From: Chitinophagaceae bacterium PMP191F
GTDB lineage: Bacteria > Bacteroidota > Bacteroidia > Chitinophagales > Chitinophagaceae
Assembly: GCA_001302245.1 (NCBI GenBank)
Contig: LGYU01000005.1
Coordinates: 62,001 to 126,000 of the forward strand
DNA: 64,000 bases
Reading direction: 5' to 3'
Below, in pieces: positions 8,057 through 17,225 of the stretch. Under the pieces are notes generated by a model. It was given only the letters and a program-made list of their open reading frames with translations, did no database searches and was not told the origin of the DNA. Every line of letters begins with the position of its first letter. The stretch's first letter is position 1. Both the position numbers and the translations under genes were made by a program.

Positions 8057-10480
8057 ATGTCTTTTCAATGGTCGTCCCTGTTACGTATATGCCGGTTTAT
8101 CGGGCATTTATTCCTGTTGCTGTTGTCGCGTTTGCTTAAATCGATCTGGTTATTCTTTCCCGGTATCCTTTTCCTGGTGCTGGCTATATGGTGTTTCTGG
8201 AAACTGGGACAGGGCAAGGATCTTATTGTTGCTTTTACAGAAAACCACCGGGCCAAGATCATCTTCTTCGTTGCCATTGCATTCTGGGTATATGTAAGCT
8301 GGTTCTCAGCACGCATCATCGCCTACCTTAAAAAAAGCAAACAGGAAGATTATATCACCAGGCTCTCCAAAAATCTTCCTTCTGAAAAAGTGGCCATTCG
8401 ATTGGATACACCCTCTTATTTTGAATTACCTCCTTATTATCTCGAAACCATGCCACGCATGATTGGTTATGCCTGTCTGCTGGCCATAGAATTAGCGGTA
8501 TTACAATCTTCCGCATTAGGAGATGCAGCTATCAATGGCACACACGCCAGTCGTATATTCTTCCTGGGGCTATTGATCTGCTGGGGGCTGGACGACATTG
8601 TTAACAATTTTGCAGACAAAAGAAGATTGCAGGCACGCATTATATTTTATAGCCTGCTGGCTATATTCATTATTGCAGTACTGGTAGCAGCTTTATTTAC
8701 CAAAACCAACCTGATGGTATTGTTCTGGATCTTGCTGGTACTGCATGCTGTTTATCTTTTCTATATCAACCTGCGTCATTTACAGGTAGTAGAAAAAGAA
8801 CTGACGCGCAAAGAACCAGACAACCCGTCCTGGCTCAGGCGCTGCATTTACTATGTAATGGACTTTTTACGGGTGCCCCGTGCTGAAATGGGCTATTTCA
8901 ACTGGTTCAATGTTGTATGTACAGGCGGCCTGGTGATCTACTTTCTTACCATCAATAATCTGCACCTGTCGTGGCAGATCGGTCCTTTCCCTTTTGTATT
9001 GCTGGCCTTTGCCGTATTGCTCGGTTTTGGCAATATTATTACGGCACTGTCTGTAAAGATCAGTGTGAACCTGCATTTTATTATTTTTCTTGTGGCATTG
9101 CTCCTGGGTTCACCCGAAACACATTATGTACGTACACATGCTTTCAGCAACACTTCCAAACGCGGCATCTATAACCAGCGACAGGATATTTATACCTATT
9201 TCAATAACTGGGTGGAAGCCAGGAAAACCACACTGGATACTATCAGCGGCACTTATCCCGTATACTTTGTACTGGCAAACGGAGGCGCTTCACGTTCCGG
9301 TTACTGGACAGCGTCTGTACTGGGTAAACTGGAAGATGTGACCACTGCAACCGGAGATCCTTTCTCCAAACATATATTTTGTTTATCAGGCACGTCTGGC
9401 GGTGGCGTGGGCGTTGCCACATTTTTTTCGTTGCTGTATGAACATCAGAAAGCACCGGAAATAAAAAGTCCCTCTTATCTCAATTCAGCACGTTCATTCC
9501 TGGGTAAAGATTTTCTGACCTACACGCTGGCACATATGCTGGGACCCGACTATTTCAAATACATCTTCCACATCAATAACAGAGACCTGTCAGACAGGGT
9601 GGGTGCATTGGAAGAAAGTATGGAAAAGGGAGCCAGCGAATGCTCAGACTCACTGAAAGTAGCCATGGGTGAATCTTTTTCAAACATGGTGGCCCTTCGG
9701 AATAGGGCTTACAACCTGCCGGTATTGTGCATCAACACCACCCGCATGCAGGATGGCAACCCTGGCGTAGTGACCAATATCAGGCTGGATAAAAATATTT
9801 TTAATAACAGGATTGACATTGCGGGCATACTGAACGATTCGCTCGATATACTTTTAAGCACGGCTGCCATCCTGGGTGCACGTTTTCCTTACATTAGTCC
9901 CGCCGGGCGTATTGATGAAACACTACCTGTAAGCAGACGGGTAAAAGTGCAGGACAGCATGCTGATCCATTATTTTGTTGATGGAGGTTATTTTGACAAC
10001 TCCGGTGCCGGTGTAGTACAGGAAATGATGCGTGCCATTCTGAACTATGCCGCCAAAAGCAATGACAGCACATTAAAAAGAAGAGTAGGCAAGCTACATT
10101 TCAGGATCATCCATATTACCAATAGCCCACAAGGTGTTGCCAAACTGGATGCAGTAAGTCCGTTAAAGAACGACCTGATGGCTCCTGTGCAAACTATTGT
10201 GGGTGCCTACGATATGCAGACCACGGTAAATGACCGGCGCCTGGTTAATTTTTTAAGCGACATCAATATACAAGGTGTATGCAGAAGTGCCGACTATTAT
10301 CCTATTCACCTGTATAAAGACAGCGCCGAAAAAGAAGAAGAACGTAAAAAAGGCGATACACTGGTAGAAGTGCCTTATGCCATGAACTGGTTCATTTCAG
10401 ATACCACGCGTATCCGCATGGATAAGCGATTACAAAATCAACCCAGACTTAACAGTTTAATAAAAGCCCTACAACATTAA
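8057..10480 (+). CDS. polytopic membrane protein with C-terminal patatin-like phospholipase domain
   Basis: 807 residues. The first 360 hold about nine hydrophobic helices, with charged loops around residues 85-120 and 240-275. From residue 400 a patatin-like hydrolase domain follows: an Arg-containing glycine motif NGGASRSGYW at 408-417, nucleophile elbow SGTSGGG with Ser447, and the DGGYFDNSG motif with Asp642 completing the Ser-Asp dyad. All three catalytic signatures are intact, so lipid acyl hydrolase activity at the membrane is likely; the substrate is unknown. Helix prediction alone does not settle on which side the catalytic domain lies. It stands alone, with 176 and 273 non-coding bases around it. 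Confidence 0.82.
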   Translation: MSFQWSSLLRICRFIGHLFLLLLSRLLKSIWLFFPGILFLVLAIWCFWKLGQGKDLIVAFTENHRAKIIFFVAIAFWVYVSWFSARIIAYLKKSKQEDYITRLSKNLPSEKVAIRLDTPSYFELPPYYLETMPRMIGYACLLAIELAVLQSSALGDAAINGTHASRIFFLGLLICWGLDDIVNNFADKRRLQARIIFYSLLAIFIIAVLVAALFTKTNLMVLFWILLVLHAVYLFYINLRHLQVVEKELTRKEPDNPSWLRRCIYYVMDFLRVPRAEMGYFNWFNVVCTGGLVIYFLTINNLHLSWQIGPFPFVLLAFAVLLGFGNIITALSVKISVNLHFIIFLVALLLGSPETHYVRTHAFSNTSKRGIYNQRQDIYTYFNNWVEARKTTLDTISGTYPVYFVLANGGASRSGYWTASVLGKLEDVTTATGDPFSKHIFCLSGTSGGGVGVATFFSLLYEHQKAPEIKSPSYLNSARSFLGKDFLTYTLAHMLGPDYFKYIFHINNRDLSDRVGALEESMEKGASECSDSLKVAMGESFSNMVALRNRAYNLPVLCINTTRMQDGNPGVVTNIRLDKNIFNNRIDIAGILNDSLDILLSTAAILGARFPYISPAGRIDETLPVSRRVKVQDSMLIHYFVDGGYFDNSGAGVVQEMMRAILNYAAKSNDSTLKRRVGKLHFRIIHITNSPQGVAKLDAVSPLKNDLMAPVQTIVGAYDMQTTVNDRRLVNFLSDINIQGVCRSADYYPIHLYKDSAEKEEERKKGDTLVEVPYAMNWFISDTTRIRMDKRLQNQPRLNSLIKALQH

Positions 10481-10602
10481 GCTAATACCTGTATACTAAT
10501 TTTGGGGTGCAGGGAAGAATATACAATGCATTAATATAATTTACATATGTTTGTTTTGTCGGCTTATTTCAAATTTTCCGATAAAATTCAAAAAAAAGTG
10601 TA

Positions 10603-10610
10603 TATTTTTG
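10603..10610 (+). promoter_or_regulatory. -7 promoter box for the small secreted protein
   Basis: TATTTTTG matches TAnnTTTG in an A/T-rich stretch; no clear -33 TTG at the right distance. It is 143 bases ahead of the ATG at 10754, implying a long leader. Confidence 0.35.
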
Positions 10611-10753
10611 TACTGCAAATCTTAAAACAGGCTTATTTCTTTACTAATACCTGTTTCCCGCTCTGATGATTTACTGCTGCCTCTTTTGTTTGCCTCACCA
10701 CGTTGCTGCCCCGTCGCAATTGCTGCCGCTTTATTCACTCAAAAACTTTTGTT

Positions 10754-11194
10754 ATGAAAAAGCAATTAATGCGTGTCGCAAAAACAACCACAGGAAACAT
10801 CATCAAAACAATCCTGTTTTCAGGTACGCTCACTATCACTACAGCTACCCTCCATGCACAAGCGCTTAAAACCGCCAGCCAGGAAACGGCTTCACCTGTT
10901 AAGTCTGCCATGATCAAACACATTGGCAACGATAATGAAAGCATGTATTTCCAGCTACTACTAAACAACGAAACGGGAGAGAAATTTTATCTCACTGTCA
11001 AAGATCAGGATGGAATAGTGTTGTTCCAGGATGTGTACAACGATAAAAAATTTGACAAAAAATTCCGGCTTACCAAAGGAGAAACTGAAAAGGTGACCTT
11101 TTTGCTGAGAAGTGCAAAAGATAATGCCACACAGTCTTTCGAGATCAATTCCAATACCCGGATGGTAGAGGAAATTGTGGTAAAACGCATGTAA
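10754..11194 (+). CDS. small secreted protein, function unknown
   Basis: 146 residues from the ATG at 10754; an open extension to 10703 is rejected because it lacks a signal sequence. Residues 1-40 form a long signal peptide ending near LHAQA. The mature part is a single beta-rich domain with alternating hydrophobic strands (FYLTVKDQDGIVLFQDVY, KKFRLTKGETEKVTFLL) and ends ...VVKRM. Similar short exported proteins are common and unnamed in Chitinophagaceae; I assign no function. Monocistronic. Confidence 0.65.
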   Translation: MKKQLMRVAKTTTGNIIKTILFSGTLTITTATLHAQALKTASQETASPVKSAMIKHIGNDNESMYFQLLLNNETGEKFYLTVKDQDGIVLFQDVYNDKKFDKKFRLTKGETEKVTFLLRSAKDNATQSFEINSNTRMVEEIVVKRM

Positions 11195-11211
11195 AGTCCC
11201 TCACCCAAAAA

Positions 11212-11234
11212 GCGCTGCCGGTTACCGGCAGCGC
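11212..11234 (-). terminator. hairpin terminator for the GH18 gene
   Basis: Perfect 10-bp stem GCGCTGCCGG-TTA-CCGGCAGCGC. Read on the minus strand it is followed at once by TTTTT, so it terminates the GH18 transcript 80 bases past its stop; it may also slow transcription from the plus-strand gene. Confidence 0.8.
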
Positions 11235-11314
11235 CTGATAAATATTCTTTTACATTGGATGACAGCCTTAAACCAAATCTGTGGTAGTCTTACCCTGGTT
11301 GTCATCCCCTTATT

Positions 11315-12361
11315 CTAATAGGTTCTGCCCAATGTATCGCAGGCAGCTTTCAGCAGCGAGTTAGCATCGTGCGCGTCTTGTCCTTTTTCCCATAGCATAA
11401 CACCATTCCCTACCTGTTTGGCCAGCATGGCTTTCTTTTTTACAGTAGGCTGTCCATTGTAATAAATGGTATAAGGAGAAGCATATCCTGAAGAAGTAAC
11501 AACCGCAGAATCTGACTGCGCACTTCCACCTTGCGCCAGGATGCCGGAATAAGTAAGTATGGTATTGCTTTGTGTAATGCCAGATGGGCGGCCATAGGCA
11601 GGAATGCCCAATACAAATTTTGCTTTGGGCATTCCACGCTGGGTGATCCAGTAATTGATACAGGTTTGCGCCAGTGCCATATCAGAATGCTGTTTGTAAG
11701 GCACTGATGTGCTGAAATCATCATACGCCATTACATTAAACCAGTCAGCATAATCAAACAACTCTGCTTTGATGGCATCCCTGTACGAACCTGCATATTT
11801 TCCTGCAGTGATCGCTGCGGTTAAATAATATTTGCTATCTGTATGACAGCTATCGCTCAGCTCTTTCATCAGTGCAGTGAAAGTAATATCGGTACCGTCT
11901 GCAGTACTTGGAAATTCCCAGTCAATATCGGCACCATGCAACTGGTATTGTCGCAGGCTGTTCATTACCTGTTTAATGAAATTATTTCTGCCGGTGGCTG
12001 TGGCAGCCATGGTTTTAAAATCTGCTGCCGCACCATTCACACTCATAAATATTTTGGCATTATTGGTCTTGGCCTTGGCAACTACAGCAGTAAATACGGA
12101 TGGGCTGTTCAGCACCAACGTGCCTGAAGCATTCAGGGTGAAAAAGGCATAGTTGACCACATTTGTCATCCGGAATTTTACATCCGGTACAGTAGCGGGA
12201 TCACGGTAAGAAGGAAAATAACCAACCACTTTAAAACCAAAATCAGGGGGGGCAGCAATCACCGGCGGTACCGGCGTAGGTTCTACAGCATCTTTTTTAC
12301 TACAAGCAGAAAATACGGCTGCAATCAGCAGCAACACATAAGCATAGTTTCGGTTGAGCAT
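11315..12361 (-). CDS. GH18-family glycoside hydrolase lipoprotein (chitinase-like)
   Basis: 348 residues from the ATG at 12359-12361, chosen because it begins a signal peptide with lipobox VFSAC; the open frame extends upstream to 12415 without a better signal. After a proline-rich spacer (VEPTPVPPVIAAPP) comes a GH18 barrel: VVGYFPSYRD strand 1, KIFMSVNG strand 3, and catalytic strand 4 HGADIDWEFP, which keeps the D-x-D-x-E triad although the first Asp of DxxDxDxE is His. Later strands show WFNVMAYDDF and KFVLGIPAYGRP. Likely outer-surface chitinase or endo-N-acetylglucosaminidase; no carbohydrate-binding module. Confidence 0.85.
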   Translation of the reverse strand: MLNRNYAYVLLLIAAVFSACSKKDAVEPTPVPPVIAAPPDFGFKVVGYFPSYRDPATVPDVKFRMTNVVNYAFFTLNASGTLVLNSPSVFTAVVAKAKTNNAKIFMSVNGAAADFKTMAATATGRNNFIKQVMNSLRQYQLHGADIDWEFPSTADGTDITFTALMKELSDSCHTDSKYYLTAAITAGKYAGSYRDAIKAELFDYADWFNVMAYDDFSTSVPYKQHSDMALAQTCINYWITQRGMPKAKFVLGIPAYGRPSGITQSNTILTYSGILAQGGSAQSDSAVVTSSGYASPYTIYYNGQPTVKKKAMLAKQVGNGVMLWEKGQDAHDANSLLKAACDTLGRTY

Positions 12362-12471
12362 AGATAAGATTTGAAGTAAGCTTAAATATACTTCCATAAA
12401 CGCATATAGCCGCACAAATCAGCAAAAAAAAGCACAAACTAACACTCGTTAATAAAATCAGTTTTTTTAAA

Positions 12472-12479
12472 TACGTTTG
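12472..12479 (+). promoter_or_regulatory. -7 promoter box for the S46 peptidase
   Basis: TACGTTTG is a perfect TAnnTTTG match 19 bases before the ATG at 12499, in the 137-base divergent gap; a -33 TTG is not evident. Confidence 0.5.
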
Positions 12480-12498
12480 TTGGAAATTGAATCATTGT

Positions 12499-14664
12499 AT
12501 GAAAAAACTGTTAGTATCAGTTGTTCTTGCTCTTTCCCTTTTCCGTAGTTATGCAGACGAAGGAATGTGGCTGCCCATGTTACTGGGACAGCAGGTGTAT
12601 AACGACATGGTAAAACGCGGTCTGAAACTGAGCAAAGACCAGCTTTACCACATGAATAAGGCTTCACTGAAAGATGCCATTATCATTTTCGGCGGATTTT
12701 GTACCGGTGAGATCGTAAGTAATGAAGGTCTCATTTTTACCAATCACCACTGTGGGTACGACGCTATTGCCACCGCCAGTACAGTTACTGCCAATTATCT
12801 TAAAAATGGTTTCTGGGCCAAAAGCAAACCGGAAGAAATTCCTTCCGATAAACTATATGCAGAGTTTTTGCTGAAGATAGAGGACGTTACTACCGAAGTG
12901 GAAGATTCAGCCAAAGGACTTACCGGTGCTGAACGCACAGCCAAAGTAAATTTTGCTATGGCAGCCATCAACAAACGCTATAGCGATGAGTCAAAATCTG
13001 TTATAGCCCGCGTAAGCTCTTTGTTCAAAGGCAACCAGTTCCTGGTATTTGTATACCAGCGCTATTCCGATATTCGCCTGGTGGGTGCACCACCTGAAAG
13101 CATTGGAAAATTCGGCGGCGATACTGACAACTGGGAATGGCCCCGTCATACAGGCGATTTCTCTGTATTTCGTGTGTACATGAGCAAAGACGGCAAACCT
13201 GCGGATTACTCTCCTGAAAATGTGCCATTAAAACCCAAATACTTCCTGCCTGTTTCTATCAAAGGAGTTAAAGATGGTGATTATGCCATGATCTATGGTT
13301 ATCCCGGCGGCACAAACCGTTATGAAACCTCTTATGGCATCAAACAGAAAATTGACATTGACAACCCTACACTGGTAAAGCTACGCGACGTGCGGTTGAA
13401 ATACATGTTTGCAGAAATGAAAAAAGATCCGGCAGTAAAATTGCAACTGGCCAGCAATTATGCCAGCATTGCCAACTACTGGAAATTCTTCGACGGCGAA
13501 AGCAAACAACTGATCAAATACGATATCTATGATCAGAAAAAGAAATTGGAAGATAAATTTCAGCAATGGGCTTCCGGCAAACCGGAATTTCAATCTCTAA
13601 TGACTGACTGGTCAACTGCTTACGACCAGTGGCGTCCGTATTCCAAACAACGTGTATATCTCAATGAAGGCATCTTCGGTTCTCCATTACTAAGCTTTGC
13701 GGGCACGCTGCAACAGGTGGAAAATGCCATTGCCAAAAAAGGCAGTTCGGCAGATATTAAAAAAGCAATAGATGCAGCCAAAGAAGCACGTGCTGCATTT
13801 ATTAAATCAGAAAATAAAGCTTCTGATCAGAATATTGTAGCAGCAGTGTTGATGATGTACTATGAAGACATTGACAAACGCCAGCAGCCAATCGGTTTTT
13901 ATGACAACCTGAAAGCCAGCTCCGGCGATCTGAAAGAAGAAAGCACTTACAAACGTTTTGCGGCGAACATGTTTAACAATACCATGATCTTCGACGACAA
14001 TAAATGGAATGCTTTCTGTGCCAATCCGGATGCCACGGTATTACAGGCCGATCCTGCGTATGCTACAGTAAGTGCTTTTCTTAAAAACTGGCAGGGTAAA
14101 TACATTTCGCAGTTCCAGCAATTCAATACTAAAAACAATGAACTGGGCCGTTTATACCTGAAGGGAATACGAGAAATGGATACAGCCAAAGCGAAGAAAA
14201 TGTATCCTGATGCTACTTTCACTATGCGTGTTAGTTTTGGTAATGTAAAAAGCTATCAGCCACGTGATGCTGTGAAATATGATTATGTAACCACCATGAC
14301 CGGTGTGCTGGAAAAATATGTTCCCGGTGATTATGAGTTTGATCTGCCTGACAAATTGCTGGAACTGGCCCGCAAAAAAGATTATGGTCAGTATATTGAC
14401 AAACAACGCAATGACCTGGTGGTAGGCTTTATCACGACCAACGATATTACAGGTGGCAACTCCGGTTCTCCTGTTATTGATGGCATGGGCAACCTGATAG
14501 GTCTTGCTTTCGATGGCAACTATGAAGCACTAAGCCATAAGATTGCTTTTGATGCTGTATACAACCGCACTATTTGTGTAGACGTGCGTTATGTATTGTG
14601 GTGTATTGATAAACTGGGCGGTGCTACCAATATTATCAATGAATTAAAACTGGTACGTCAATAA
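12499..14664 (+). CDS. S46 family dipeptidyl-peptidase, DPP7-type
   Basis: Periplasmic serine exopeptidase releasing N-terminal dipeptides. ATG at 12499 gives 721 residues; the signal peptide ends near YADEGMW. Chymotrypsin-like triad elements are visible: TNHHCGYD at 81-88, NWEWPRHTGDF for the Asp region, and GGNSGSP with Ser655. Residue 673 is Gly (FDGN), which in Porphyromonas numbering marks DPP7 (hydrophobic P1 preference) as opposed to Arg673 in acidic-specific DPP11. That residue assignment is established knowledge applied by counting. Followed by a very strong terminator. Confidence 0.93.
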   Translation: MKKLLVSVVLALSLFRSYADEGMWLPMLLGQQVYNDMVKRGLKLSKDQLYHMNKASLKDAIIIFGGFCTGEIVSNEGLIFTNHHCGYDAIATASTVTANYLKNGFWAKSKPEEIPSDKLYAEFLLKIEDVTTEVEDSAKGLTGAERTAKVNFAMAAINKRYSDESKSVIARVSSLFKGNQFLVFVYQRYSDIRLVGAPPESIGKFGGDTDNWEWPRHTGDFSVFRVYMSKDGKPADYSPENVPLKPKYFLPVSIKGVKDGDYAMIYGYPGGTNRYETSYGIKQKIDIDNPTLVKLRDVRLKYMFAEMKKDPAVKLQLASNYASIANYWKFFDGESKQLIKYDIYDQKKKLEDKFQQWASGKPEFQSLMTDWSTAYDQWRPYSKQRVYLNEGIFGSPLLSFAGTLQQVENAIAKKGSSADIKKAIDAAKEARAAFIKSENKASDQNIVAAVLMMYYEDIDKRQQPIGFYDNLKASSGDLKEESTYKRFAANMFNNTMIFDDNKWNAFCANPDATVLQADPAYATVSAFLKNWQGKYISQFQQFNTKNNELGRLYLKGIREMDTAKAKKMYPDATFTMRVSFGNVKSYQPRDAVKYDYVTTMTGVLEKYVPGDYEFDLPDKLLELARKKDYGQYIDKQRNDLVVGFITTNDITGGNSGSPVIDGMGNLIGLAFDGNYEALSHKIAFDAVYNRTICVDVRYVLWCIDKLGGATNIINELKLVRQ

Positions 14665-14695
14665 ATAGCTAACCTGTTGTTCGTATCAACTGCAA

Positions 14696-14732
14696 CCCCG
14701 GCATACTGTTTGGAAACAGTATGCCGGGGTTT
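14696..14732 (+). terminator. strong terminator after the S46 gene
   Basis: Perfect 16-bp inverted repeat (arms 14696-14711 and 14714-14729, CCCCGGCATACTGTTT in the left arm) folding with a TGGA loop and followed by TTTAATTTTTA. Confidence 0.9.
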
Positions 14733-14809
14733 AATTTTTACAAAAAACCATTGCAAGGTCTTTTAGATTGCCAAAACTTTTCTATTTTAAAGGCCCCTAA
14801 ATCATATTT

Positions 14810-15277
14810 ATGCAAACCGAAACAAATTTATTACAGGAGTTTGAGCAACATTATGAAGAAGCCTCCGTAGGACAACGGCTTATTAATCACATAATAGATA
14901 TCATTGCCCTTTATGCAATTGCATATGCTATTGGCATTGGTATCGGTATTGCGATTGTATTAAGTGGCGCCGCTTACAGCACAGGTGATGAACCTGGTAA
15001 TACAGATTCTTCATTTCAGCTATTACTACTTTTGGGAGGCTATGTATTTTATGTGCTTTTCATGGCTGTATCAGAGAAACTTGGCAAAGGTAAAAGTCTT
15101 GGCAAACTGGTAACACGCACTATAGTTATCCGCGATGATGGTGCTCCATTTACATGGAAAGACGCTTTTTTAAGAAGCCTGAGCAGAACTGTTCCATTTG
15201 AACCGTTTAGTGCTTTCAGTGGATATCCCTGGCACGACAAATGGACTAACACACGTGTTGTTAAACTTAAAAGATAA
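14810..15277 (+). CDS. RDD-family membrane protein (copy 1)
   Basis: 155 residues with the RDD-domain layout: an N-terminal GQRLINHIIDII with the Arg and Asp of the name motif at the start of helix 1 (about 25-50), a second helix at about 75-95, then a soluble C-terminal part (SLGKLVTRTIVIRDDGAPF, then KDAFLRSLSRTVPFE). The last 20 residues are almost the same as in the gene behind it. RDD proteins are of poorly defined, possibly transport-related, function. Separated from copy 2 by a terminator. Confidence 0.85.
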   Translation: MQTETNLLQEFEQHYEEASVGQRLINHIIDIIALYAIAYAIGIGIGIAIVLSGAAYSTGDEPGNTDSSFQLLLLLGGYVFYVLFMAVSEKLGKGKSLGKLVTRTIVIRDDGAPFTWKDAFLRSLSRTVPFEPFSAFSGYPWHDKWTNTRVVKLKR

Positions 15278-15297
15278 TAATACTTTTTTCTAACATA

Positions 15298-15334
15298 CAA
15301 AGCAGGCGGACTTCCCGGCCTGCTTTGCTTTTTA
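15298..15334 (+). terminator. terminator between the two RDD genes
   Basis: CAAAGCAGGC (15298-15307) pairs with GCCTGCTTTG (15318-15327) across a 10-base loop, followed by CTTTTTA. Copy 2 therefore probably needs its own promoter or depends on readthrough. Confidence 0.75.
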
Positions 15335-15372
15335 TCAGTTCTTCAGTAAAGCATATACAAAAAGCAGCAATC

Positions 15373-15804
15373 ATGAACCGGGTTACAGCTTTTTTTCAGG
15401 GTTCTGACCATCAGTATGAAGATGCAACCAACGCACAGCGGCTTACTAATTATATGATAGACATGCTTACTTTTTATATATTCCTGTCTGTATTGTATCG
15501 TATTCTGGTAATGGTCAATATGCAAACTATATTTCAGGATAATATGCGTATGGCCCTGTATCTCGTCAACATAATAGTCTATATTACTTACATCTGTTTA
15601 TCAGAAAAGCTGGGCCATGGCAGAAGCCTTGGTAAACTGGTAACACATACCGTAGCCATTCAGAAAAACGGAGCACCGCTGAGATGGCGCGACGCTCTCA
15701 CAAGGAGCCTTTGCAGAGTAATACCATTTGAAATTTTCAGTGCACTTGCCGGCTATCCCTGGCACGACAAATGGACCAATACACGTGTTGTAAAGATGAA
15801 ATAA
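15373..15804 (+). CDS. RDD-family membrane protein (copy 2)
   Basis: 143 residues from the ATG at 15373, which aligns with the start region of copy 1; the frame is open to 15325 but that part overlaps the terminator. AQRLTNYMIDML carries the Arg/Asp pair; two hydrophobic helices follow, then SLGKLVTHTVAIQKNGAPL. The shared C-terminal words GYPWHDKWTNTRVVK and PFE-FSA show recent tandem duplication with divergence of the helices. It lacks the glycine/isoleucine-rich helix 1 of copy 1. Confidence 0.83.
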   Translation: MNRVTAFFQGSDHQYEDATNAQRLTNYMIDMLTFYIFLSVLYRILVMVNMQTIFQDNMRMALYLVNIIVYITYICLSEKLGHGRSLGKLVTHTVAIQKNGAPLRWRDALTRSLCRVIPFEIFSALAGYPWHDKWTNTRVVKMK

Positions 15805-15819
15805 GATATTGAGCGCACT

Positions 15820-16440
15820 TTATTTCTTTTTCTCAATCGGGTTATTATCCTTCCACCTCCACAGGTGCATACAGGCATATGTACGGTAAGGACTCCATTT
15901 TTTTGAGATCCGTAATAACGCTTCACGAAATGCTTTCTTTTCTGTACGATCCAGTTTGTAAATACCGATCATGGCATTCTGAATGCCCAGGTCATCAATA
16001 GCAAATACATCTTCACGTCCCAGCGCAAACATCAGCAGCATTTCCACCGTCCAACGGCCAACACCCTTAATGGTGGTAAGATAAGCGATCACTTCTTCAT
16101 TGGTCATGGCATGCAGCTTCTTATCTTCCATCCCCTGCTCAACAGCAAATCTTGCCACATTGTGCACATAACTTACCTTGGCATTGGATAAGCCGATACT
16201 ACGCAATGTTTCAGTAGAGGTATCCAGTATCTGTTCCGGTGTGGGTTCTTTACCTTCGTATAAATTTAAAAAACGCTGGTAAATAACATCCGCCACTTTG
16301 GTAGACAATTGCTGGCTCATAATAGACGCACAGAGATAAATAGGGATGTTCGTTCTTTTTTTGAGGCTAAAAGCACCGTGATGTTCAACCAGTTTCTTCA
16401 GCTTTTTATCTTTGGTCAGGTGTAACAGGTATTCGCTCAT
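15820..16440 (-). CDS. DNA-3-methyladenine glycosylase, AlkA/MAG-like (HhH-GPD)
   Basis: 206-residue base-excision glycosylase for alkylated purines. The helix-hairpin-helix is IKGVGRWTVEM with the Gly-rich turn, followed about 20 residues later by the catalytic Asp in VFAIDDLGIQ. IMSQQLSTKVADVIYQRF is the conserved helix before it. No Fe-S cluster cysteines, which separates it from Nth/MutY. Shares a 40-base divergent gap with mnmD and ends 15 bases from copy 2 of the RDD genes, convergently. Confidence 0.9.
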   Translation of the reverse strand: MSEYLLHLTKDKKLKKLVEHHGAFSLKKRTNIPIYLCASIMSQQLSTKVADVIYQRFLNLYEGKEPTPEQILDTSTETLRSIGLSNAKVSYVHNVARFAVEQGMEDKKLHAMTNEEVIAYLTTIKGVGRWTVEMLLMFALGREDVFAIDDLGIQNAMIGIYKLDRTEKKAFREALLRISKKWSPYRTYACMHLWRWKDNNPIEKKK

Positions 16441-16480
16441 ACAAACAGCAGATTGTATTGTAAATTTAACCGTTAACAGG

Positions 16481-17155
16481 TTGATACAACGAAATATTAT
16501 TACAACAACTGACGGCTCTCATACCATTGAAGTTCCTTCCATGCAGGTAACTTATCACTCTGTACATGGTGCCATACAGGAATCGTTACATGTATTTATC
16601 CATACAGGGCTGCATCACTGGAATAACCTTCATCAACAACAGCCATGCTGCATCCTGGAGATGGGTTTCGGAACAGGCTTAAACGCATTGCTTACTTATG
16701 CTACTGTTACATCGCAACAGGATATTTATTACGAAACCATCGAAGCATTCCCGCTGGATGTAGCAGTTGCATTGCAACTGAATTATCCAGCCTTATTACA
16801 GCAACCCGGTCTGCAAACTGTATTTGAGCAGTTGCATACCTGTACCTGGAATGAACCGGTTACCATCAACGATCATTTTACGTTCCGGAAAAACAATATA
16901 GGCCTGGAAGATTATTCTGTAAACGGCTTGTACCATATTGTTTATTATGATGCGTTTGCACCACGCAGTCAGCCCGAACTATGGACAGTTGATGTGTTCA
17001 GAAAGTTATTCAACCTATTGCACGCAGAAGGCATACTGGTTACCTATTGTTCTAAGGGAGATGTACAACGGGCATTGAGGGCTGCAGGATTTACAGTAGT
17101 AAAATTGCCAGGCCCGCCCGGTAAACGTGAAATGCTGAGAGCAATCAAAGATTAG
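16481..17155 (+). CDS. mnmD: MnmD-like tRNA 5-aminomethyl-2-thiouridine methyltransferase
   Basis: SAM-dependent methyltransferase of the MnmC N-terminal domain type, acting on the wobble uridine of some tRNAs. Domain signatures are TTDGSHTIEVP and YHSVHGAIQESLHVFI at the start, the SAM motif LEMGFGTGLNAL, and YYDAFAPRSQPELWT, the DxFAPxxxPxLW box. No FAD oxidase domain follows, so it is the stand-alone MnmD form. The start is the TTG at 16481 by alignment to family N-termini; the open frame back to 16412 would overlap the divergent alkA-like gene. 224 residues. Confidence 0.88.
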   Translation: MIQRNIITTTDGSHTIEVPSMQVTYHSVHGAIQESLHVFIHTGLHHWNNLHQQQPCCILEMGFGTGLNALLTYATVTSQQDIYYETIEAFPLDVAVALQLNYPALLQQPGLQTVFEQLHTCTWNEPVTINDHFTFRKNNIGLEDYSVNGLYHIVYYDAFAPRSQPELWTVDVFRKLFNLLHAEGILVTYCSKGDVQRALRAAGFTVVKLPGPPGKREMLRAIKD

Positions 17156-17225
17156 GGGATATACAAGAAAGACAAAGCACAAGTAAAAAACATTACCTGA
17201 GCCTTGTCTCTTTATTACTTATTTC

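Noticed and set aside
17171-17207. Terminator downstream of cysS (GACAA ... TTGTC)
   Set aside because: Stem of about five bases with a 27-base loop and a mismatch; too weak to call.
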